This document shows positions 57,001 through 64,000 of a stretch of DNA of 64,000 nucleotides, piece by piece. Within the stretch, counting starts at the first letter, position 1. Each line of letters begins with the position of its first letter. The stretch comes from Synanceia verrucosa. Lineage: Eukaryota; Chordata; Actinopteri; Perciformes; Synanceiidae. A model generated the notes under the pieces. The model saw only the letters and a list, made by a program, of their open reading frames with translations, was not told where the DNA came from and ran no database searches. The stretch covers positions 7,750,501 through 7,814,500 of the forward strand of contig CM056556.1 of NCBI GenBank assembly GCA_029721515.1, given 5' to 3'. A program made the position numbers and the translations under genes.

Positions 57001-59067
57001 TGCAGTAATAGATTTGGTTACATTCTCTTCACACATAGTTCCTTACAAAAATAATTAAAGAGTACTTTTTCTTTCAGTATGACATGGATTATTTGTGTTC
57101 CACACTTTTTTCACACTAAATTATTGGTGTTATCTATCGTACTGTACTGTAGACATATATTTTAATTGTTACATTGCTGTTTTTAAGGACCTGCTACTGT
57201 AAACGGCACAGACAGAAAGGCATTTAACTGCATTGTAGTTTAAAAGACCACTGTGGGGATTCCCATGAGTAAATGACTGTATTCATTAATCCAACTTGAT
57301 TGTACAGTTTAATTAGCCATATAACATAAGTTGGAATTTCTAGGCAATTAAAATCACTTCACCATTGTCTGCTACGGAGAAGCAGGTCCTTGAAGGCAGC
57401 ATCCTCTTTTTTTCTGTCTGGCTGACTTGTGCATACCAGGTTCAAATATGCAGCCTCCACACAGACTGCATTTGAAAACACTTCAATAGCATTTTGCCTT
57501 AAGAAGTGCAAAATGGTCTTTCTGCAGAGAGACATGATAAAAGCTATTTATGAGTGTATATGCTTTGTGTAATTTTAAATACCATCAGTCTGTCTGTTGT
57601 TAATATACAAAGCTTGCAAAGCAGACATTGGAAATACGAAACACTCACTTAAAGGTGTTATGAAATTATGCATATTTCCTCTTCTTTCAAATTGAATCCC
57701 TTTTTCTTTACTTGCTCATGTTGTAGCAATGGTAAATCACGCCTTTAATAACAGTTAATAAGCTATATGTCACACCAGCTGCCCACATGGACTTGATCAT
57801 ATTAATGCCATTAAATCAAAAAACTCAATGATCTAAAATGATCTCACAAAAGGTTAAAAATGTATGGCTTTACAGTCAATTCTGTTAGTGAGAAGAACAT
57901 GTGCTTGAACTGGAGACATGCCCGTATTATCAGATGAAGGTCCTGACTTCAAATCATTATTTAATGTTTCACAATGCTCAATTTCTCAAATATTAATTCT
58001 TATCAGCTCACTAAAGGACACCACATAGACTGTAAACAACAACAGCATTGACTCCATTAATATTCCAGTGAACTACATAATGTCCAATGTCATAGTGCTT
58101 CCTATGCATACCTTTCCCTGTAATAACACTGCAGATTTAGCAGCTGCTCCAAAATCAAAATAAATGCCATTTCAAATCAAGCATCGCTCATCACTGCATA
58201 ATGCCATAAGCAGAATGTAACTAAGCAAAAGGCATGAGCGACTGAGGGCTCCCATTATATAAGCGAAGGATTAAGATGAAGATTTAGTGTTGTTGAGGTT
58301 GTGTTATTGCATAAACAACACAAAGCGTCTGTCACATTTTACAACTGTATTTTTAGACCCTTGCTGTTGTTCAACATGCTCACAGGACGAGCACTGAAGG
58401 TGGGAAGCGGCTGTAGCTGCAGGGCAGTCTTGTATATGTTGTCTCTCCTCTGTACTGAGGGTCAGGCCTCGCCTTGTTGTATTGTGGGTAATCTCTTTGA
58501 ATTCAACTTGCCATCGGCACTGAGCCAGCATGTCTGTCTCTAAGCTACAGTTTTGGCACTCTGGGTTAATCATGAGACAACAGACTGAAGCAGGAGCCAG
58601 GCTTGTAGAATAAAAAACACAACTAGAGGAAGCCAAGAAAAGACCTTTTGATCAAAGCGCTCGTGGTAAATGTGTGTGACCTCTGGGTTGTCTTCTGCCC
58701 TCTACAGCTCTTGTACTTTGTCCTGTGTACCGTCGGCCTGGTCGTTTCAGTGCTGGCTATGGCGTTTGCTGGACACCACTACACACAGACCAGTAGCCTC
58801 TGGTGTGAGGAGGTGGGAGAGGACTGCGTGTGCACACTGGATCAAAATGACCCCATAGCCCGCACCTTCTCCTACGAGGGAGTCAGCGACTGTGAGGTGA
58901 TTACTGGCACGCTCACTCTCTACTTCCTGATCCAGATAGTGCTGAACCTGGCCCAGGCACTCATTTGTATCATCGGTGCCTTCATCATGTGGAAGCACCG
59001 TTACCAGGTCTTTTACGCCGGCCTTCAGATTGGATCTCCCTCCACCAAACAGTGGCAGAAGGTTTAA
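53785..59067 (+). CDS. SSPN: SSPN, sarcospan
   Basis: Four-pass membrane protein of the sarcoglycan-sarcospan part of the dystrophin-glycoprotein complex in muscle. Three coding exons (53,785-54,015, 56,477-56,563 and 58,708-59,067) join in phase 0 to give 225 aa. The N-terminus is basic and cytosolic (GKKKRRDE). Transmembrane segments lie at about 36-61 (FPLLVALLQLLLGVAVTVVA), 74-96, 107-128 and 170-200. The large extracellular loop between the third and fourth carries Cys139, 146, 148 and 168, likely disulphide-bonded. The end MWKHRYQVFYAGLQI matches the mammalian MWKHRYQVFYVGVRI as I recall it. The ATG at 53,785 has G at -3 and +4. Upstream in-frame codons lack an ATG. Confidence 0.96.
54016..56476 (+). 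other. SSPN: SSPN intron 1
   Basis: Non-coding. Contains an irregular set of GAAAGTANGTGAA-like words (around 54,801, 54,865, 55,418, 55,473, 55,518, 55,543), a GA-rich run at 56,098-56,127 and a LINE tail at 56,283-56,335. Confidence 0.6.
56283..56335 (+). mobile_element. 3' tail of a LINE-like retrotransposon
   Basis: TTGAATTTCCCCCAGGATCA followed by ATAAAGTACCTAATCTATCT. This is the same end signature as at 34,015-34,071, in a different sequence variant, and is typical of fish non-LTR elements with (ATCT)n tails. Confidence 0.6.
56477..56563 (+). CDS. SSPN: SSPN coding exon 2 (residues 78-106)
   Basis: Acceptor TTTGCAG|ATGTGT and donor TGCAAG|GTGAAT, 87 nt. Encodes MCLVSILGFILYCITYLPDE and RTSMQFVCK, the second membrane segment and following loop. 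DERT-xx-QF is conserved with human. Confidence 0.94.
56564..58707 (+). other. SSPN: SSPN intron 2
   Basis: AT-rich unique DNA with no recognisable gene or element. The open frame at 58,301-58,543 has no support. Confidence 0.6.
58708..59067 (+). CDS. SSPN: SSPN coding exon 3 (residues 107-225)
   Basis: Acceptor CCTCTACAG|CTCTTG. Encodes LLYFVLCTVGLVVSVLAMAF through STKQWQKV and ends at TAA (59,065-59,067). It contains segments three and four and the cysteine-rich loop. Reading in-frame upstream of the acceptor is intron. Confidence 0.95.
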   Translation, partial: LLYFVLCTVGLVVSVLAMAFAGHHYTQTSSLWCEEVGEDCVCTLDQNDPIARTFSYEGVSDCEVITGTLTLYFLIQIVLNLAQALICIIGAFIMWKHRYQVFYAGLQIGSPSTKQWQKV

Positions 59068-59665
59068 TTGGAGAACTCTGATCAGTCTGATCAGGTTGGA
59101 GGATAACACCAACGCTCTGAGGGACGGACATTTGCCTTGTGGTGTGTGCCAAAGTATGCTTTCTTTGATGTCAGTTTATTTTAACCTTCAGTGGTAGTTA
59201 ATCTATGATGGCTTTTTGCACAAATTTTGTAAATTATATTATTAACTTTATACTTCTGGTTGCCAATGTCACCAACAGGTATATTGTGTTCCATGATAAT
59301 GAATTTTTCAGTGTTTCTAATTATTGCTTGACAAATTACACAACAGTTAGAAAACTCAAACAGGCTCATTTGTCGTGCACAAAACATGTACACAATATTT
59401 CAGTTTCATCATCGTGATTGGACTGCAATAATAAATATTACTAAGACTTCATTTTCATCTTAATACGTAACATCTATTGAATTTAACTATTACATTGAAG
59501 TTCTCAACTCTGCTGTAACTTATTTTCAGTTTGCCACAAAAAGCAACTAGATCATCCTTTGTTTCTTTTGCTACCATATAAACTTATGCTCAGCTCTGTA
59601 AATATTGCATAAAATCCTTGATGAAAAACAAAGAGCTTTTTGGCCAATAAAAGTACCCCTGTAAT
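59068..59665 (+). other. SSPN: SSPN 3' UTR
   Basis: Non-coding and AT-rich after the stop, ending near a good AATAAA at 59,646-59,651 (GGCCAATAAAAGTACC). An AATAAA-like ATAATAAATATT at about 59,428 is an alternative. Confidence 0.55.
59646..59651 (+). terminator. SSPN: Candidate SSPN poly(A) signal
   Basis: AATAAA about 580 bp after the stop codon. It is the clearest signal before the intergenic region. Confidence 0.5.
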
Positions 59666-62300
59666 ACCAGCCACTCCAATAATGTGCACTAAAAACAGCT
59701 CCTGACAGCAGTAACACTAGCTGGGAAGGGTACACTTCAAGAGACTGGATGTCTGGATCCGGACTGAACTGGGCTGTGGCTTGTGAAGGTGGATGCCAGG
59801 CCAGTAGCCAGCATGACTCAAACAGCCTGTAGGAGTCAAACTACTGCAGCCACAGAGGGAGGGGGTGAGGAAAGGGGGACTCCGACAGGCAGCTGGATGG
59901 AGGTAATAAATCAGCTCACTTGCAACATTTCAATTGTTGCCATTCAGGTATGAACGGAGCAAAAGGGGTGAAACAAACACAACATTTTAAGTTTTTAAAA
60001 TGTTTGGCACTTTGCAGATATCCAGCTTTATTTCATTCTTGCACTCATCTCAGGTGCCGACAGAACCTGCAGTCCCCAGAGGGGAGAGTGTAATTAGTGT
60101 GCAATGTTACATCTATTTTGTGAATGATGAATGAAGCTTGATTGACCTCGGGATGATATTTTTTACAGAGTGTGGGGTTTGAAAAAGAAACATTTCATTG
60201 AGATAAAAAAAAAAGATGCCTGAAAGTGCTTTTCCTTTTTCAATGCTGAGTGTTTGTGGATATAAATACAAATCTTTGTTTCGGTTATACACAGTTTCTT
60301 TTTTCTTGTTGTGCCACCACATATGCAGCAGACCAAAACACCAAACTCTCATTTTCAAATGAATGCATCAGCTTTTGTGGTTAACTGTATTATTATGAGC
60401 AAAAACTGAGCATTAAGAGAACCAGTGAGCATCTCTAACTATGCATCCTCCGAGTGTGGACATACTGCCTGCAATAGATATTATAACAGACACGTAACAG
60501 AATTTGTCATCTATATTAACGACTATCAGACTCCAAACCTATGACTAATCTGAGACATCACCAAGAGACAAAGCCGTCTCTGAGCCTGGTTGTGATTTAC
60601 CGACATCATAACTGTTAATTCATAAGAATTAACTGTGATTGCTCATTCTGATTAGGTATCCTGAACGATCACTTTCTGATAATGTTCCTCATTTTGTTAA
60701 CATTGTCAGCATTTTTTTTCAGTGAGAATGAAGCTCAGCTGGATAACAATCAGCAGATAATATTGAAGTGTATCATTGTAGGAATGCTGCATTAATTCTG
60801 TGTACTGATGCATTTTGTACACTGTGGATACAACATACACTGTACATGTGATGGCCTGTTTGCTGCGGTTTTCTGTGTGCTTGTCCAGTGTTGTGATGTT
60901 TATACATCATGTGACTACAAAAGACTCAATCTCGCAGCCAGACAAGGAAGTCACATGTCAGTCATCACAGAGGCATGTTTATTTATAAGAAATGACAGTG
61001 AGAAGGGACCTTCCACCCTCCTTCTCAGTCTGTAAAAACTTTCAACACGGCCAACTGATCTTTGCAAATAGAGCTCAACACTGAAGGATACCTACTGACA
61101 CAACAAAACAAACACAACTCTTATCCAGTTTTTTAATAATGCAGCTAATTGCAATTTACCGCGTGCATCCACTGAGGATACTGTTTACATCGAGCTCTGT
61201 GAGATGTCAGTTTGTTCTTTCAGTGCATCACCTGACTCAATCACATTGCCTCCGGCCTCAGAGGTGTTTGGGACATTGCCTTGTATTTATTGACCTTCTC
61301 TGGGTGTTTTCTCAATCTCACTACTGAATACACACTGTGACGCACGTGACTCTCAGCTGTGGTTTGCAGAGAGATTCAAAAATGACTGTGAGCCAAATGT
61401 GTCAAAGGTTGAGTTCACAAAGTAACTCATGTGCATTAAAACAGTTCAGCATGTGCTGAGAGGATGAAACTGTGTTTTCAGACACTCTGATGATCGATAT
61501 ACTCACACAGGATGTGCACTAAAGGGAATTAAAAACAAAAAAAAGTCTGTTTGTTCAGTGGTGAACAAAGTTTGATGTTTTCTCTCTGATCAAAATCATC
61601 AAAATAAGTCCCAGCTGATAAGATGGTCTGTTTAGGAGTCGATGCAGACCAGAGCAGTGCATGTTTGTTTTAGTATCACACTATGGCTATTAGACTTTTG
61701 CCAGACAGTAATGACAGTCCTGGTATTATCCTCTACCCTCCCTCCCCTCTCTGAGCGCAATACATTCCAGCAATACTGCACTTTACCCTTCTTGTCTACG
61801 CAGAGACAGCTGCTCACCATTATGGCACTGCGTGAGCTAATTTTAATGGCTGTCACAGGCAGCGGGAGCGAACGCAGGCCTGCCAGCGTAAACAGCAAAC
61901 TGAGGCCAAGAAGGATGGGCTTCTTCCTAGAGGGTAAACGATCAGTTGAGGCCTTTCAGTGATTCATTTATCATCTCAAATATGTTGCACAAGCAGAAAC
62001 ATACAGACAATTCCCCAGCCACATCTTTGAATTATCCATTTCCAAGCACTGAGGGCTAAATTACCAACAAAGTGAACGGATGTGCAGATGACAGGCCTGA
62101 ATATAACCAAAACACAGTGGTTTGAATGGACAGAAGTACTCAGTGAAACATTTAACGTCGAGAACAGTGGCGGTTGTCAACCTTGTTTGTCTCATGTAAA
62201 CCCACAGCTCCAGATCAGATCAACTGAGATGCTTCATCATCACCACCTTCCAATGTATTGATGTGAGATTTTATTTAACATTATTTACCATATAAAAGTA
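59666..62300. other. Intergenic DNA, no gene recognised
   Basis: No coding exon could be identified. The stretch around 61,790-61,900 (GCGTGAGCTAATTTTAATGG region) is compositionally complex and could be a conserved non-coding element, but the overlapping open frames on both strands carry no domain. Confidence 0.5.
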
Positions 62301-62327
62301 GAGCCTCATATGATAAGGTCACCCAGT

Positions 62328-62420
62328 TCACTCACCTGGTAGAGTGGGAACCACATGCATGAAGGTCCTTAACACAACGGCCTGGGTTTAAATCTGACCT
62401 GTGGCTGCATGTCAGCCAAG
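62328..62420 (+). mobile_element. tRNA-derived SINE fragment
   Basis: Contains an A-box-like CCTGGTAGAGTGGG (about 62,335) and a B-box-like GGGTTTAAATCTGACC (about 62,384), then TGTGGCTGCATGTCAGCC. These match the head of a common fish SINE (GGTAGAGCG ... CGGGTTCGAATCCGACCTGC ... GCTGCATGTC). Both promoter boxes are mutated, so it is an old copy. Confidence 0.7.
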
Positions 62421-62925
62421 CTCTTGGCCTTGAAGAATATTTCGGCCAAATAAAAGCAAAAATATTTTCATGTAATTGAACTCTCAATGATACGTCATTT
62501 GTAAAGACAAAAACTGGATGTTTCATCACCATTTACTCATTATGTTCAGGAATGGTACAAGTAGCCCTGGTTGGGAATGTCTGTTCTAGAAAACATCCCT
62601 ATTCCTTATTCTTGTATTTGGCTACTTTAGTCAAATGTTAAGTCTTAAAGTTGAATATCAACATACAGTAGTTCATGAAGCAGACTGACTGGGATCTGTG
62701 CATCACCTCTGCTGTTAATCTGCTGCACTTAAATGTTAAGATGAGCTAAACCAAAGCAGCACAGTGACAGTGAATCTGTTAACTTTGCATTGAATATCAG
62801 ATGACTGCCCATGCTGCATGAGCTGAAATACGACCCGGTCTGCATGCAGACAGCTCTTGTCCTTGGTACAAGTGTTAGTAAAGTGAGTGGGTACAGAAGG
62901 AGCTGAAGGGGTGCTCATTCATCCC

Positions 62926-62956
<31 letters not shown>

Positions 62957-64000
62957 TGGTGCACAATTCTGCTGACTCAAAGCACACCAGTGAGTCTTGT
63001 TACAAATTTATTACAACATCTGACCACATAAAACATGTTTTTCTATACACTTTTTTAAACAGAAAGTGTCACAGGACAGTCACTGTCGAGCATATGCGCT
63101 TGTAATCTGCCATTAGTTTGTGCAAGTTTAAAAGTTCAGACTTAACAATCAGCTGCAGTCCCAGAGACTAGTGAGCATGATTTACACTTAAAATATTAAA
63201 GAGTAGAAGATGAAGATGATATGAGCAGACACAGTTAATATTACAGTATTAGCTGGAAAAACTGTACACCTACCATCCTCAGTCAGTACTACATTATGTA
63301 CCGATATGAGATTTAGACTAGAAATTTCAAGTAAGTTCTGCACAGGTAATCATTATTAATTCACATTTCTGTTTTATATACTCTGTAGAAATCTATGTAA
63401 AAAAAAAAACAAGTGAAATGGTGCAGTAAAAACAACACAAAGCACGCAAAAAATAATATCCCAACTAACCATGTTTCCAGTTACAGCCTTACATTTTTGT
63501 ATTTCTTTTCTTAGAAAGTGCACTTTCAGCATGTACTGTTTAGAAAAGTTAATGAGTAGCCTTAAGCAGAATACCTTTTCCAAAATGCAAAAATACTACT
63601 CCAGTTATTAACCACATTTTCTCATAAATAGCATCGGAAATTTAAAAAGTTAAGGGAGGAATATTGATGTTCACACAACCACTCTTTCCCCAACTTCTCT
63701 GTCAGCACTGAGGGCAGTCGAATGAGATGTGACTGTCGGCAGACTTCACCTTTAACCTTACCTTAACATTTCCCTTGTCCTCTGTCTGGCACACTAACAC
63801 CACACTGGCAGATGTGTACCGTGCCTGGCCAATCACTCCCAGAACCAAGCACTTTGTATGAGAGTGTGTACAGATGGCCAGTAAAGCATGATCCTAGTAG
63901 CTGAGTGAGCACATAAGGCACAGTTTGTATCCCATAAGGCACTGATTGTGCCGTAGGAAAGGCAACTATGTCAAAAATGATGTGTCAACATAAGAACATG
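62421..64000. other. Intergenic DNA to the window end, no gene recognised
   Basis: No exon identified apart from the (CAA)n run. In mammals ITPR2 follows SSPN on the opposite strand, so the last kilobase could be its 3' UTR, but nothing in the sequence proves this. Confidence 0.4.
62926..62956 (+). repeat. (CAA)n microsatellite
   Basis: Imperfect CAA trinucleotide run with one CAT interruption. Confidence 0.9.

Noticed and set aside
61642..61962. 106-codon open frame downstream of SSPN.
   Set aside because: An overlapping minus-strand frame is similarly open and no domain is visible; at most a conserved non-coding element.
62328..62420. Possible tRNA gene from the A-box and B-box.
   Set aside because: Boxes are mutated and no cloverleaf closes; it matches the head of a fish SINE.

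Overview
The window looks like a teleost fish chromosome segment, probably from a percomorph-type genome, though the species cannot be named from sequence alone. Evidence: intron-bearing vertebrate genes with short GT-AG introns, fish-type repeats (hAT MITEs with 8-bp target-site duplications, a tRNA-derived SINE, LINE tails ending in tetra/pentanucleotide repeats), CA/TG microsatellites and an AT-rich satellite. Four protein-coding genes are recognised, and every coding exon could be placed with matching splice phases: KRAS (minus), RASSF8 (plus), BHLHE41/DEC2 (minus) and SSPN/sarcospan (plus). The same four genes lie together on human chromosome 12p, in the order KRAS ... RASSF8, BHLHE41, SSPN, so this is a conserved syntenic block.

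Layout. 1-1,300: a decayed hAT/ZBED5-like transposase relic on the minus strand, then AT-rich interspersed repeat. 1,350-16,350: about 15 kb of tandem satellite, close to 88 monomers of about 170 bp, with monomer subtypes in higher-order blocks, three related dyad boxes per monomer and degenerate edges. 16,350-23,773: non-coding, with two dinucleotide microsatellites and the probable long 3' UTR of KRAS. 23,774-29,454: KRAS coding exons, including both alternative last exons (4A and 4B), with two MITEs in the introns. 29,455-34,800: KRAS 5' region and a likely head-to-head promoter interval with RASSF8. 39,693-47,650: RASSF8 coding exons and 3' UTR, with a hAT MITE and a dispersed fish repeat in introns. 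48,400-52,300: BHLHE41. 53,785-59,650: SSPN. 59,650-64,000: no gene recognised; a SINE fragment is present.

Functionally the genes are neighbours by ancestry rather than an operon. KRAS is a membrane-anchored small GTPase. RASSF8 is a Ras-association/coiled-coil protein. BHLHE41 is a bHLH-Orange transcriptional repressor of the circadian system. SSPN is a four-pass membrane protein of the dystrophin-glycoprotein complex. The most unusual feature is the satellite: a palindromic core box, CATACTATAGTATG, changes in a recurring monomer subtype to CATGCTATAGCATG, so both halves changed together and symmetry was kept, inside a higher-order repeat array downstream of KRAS.
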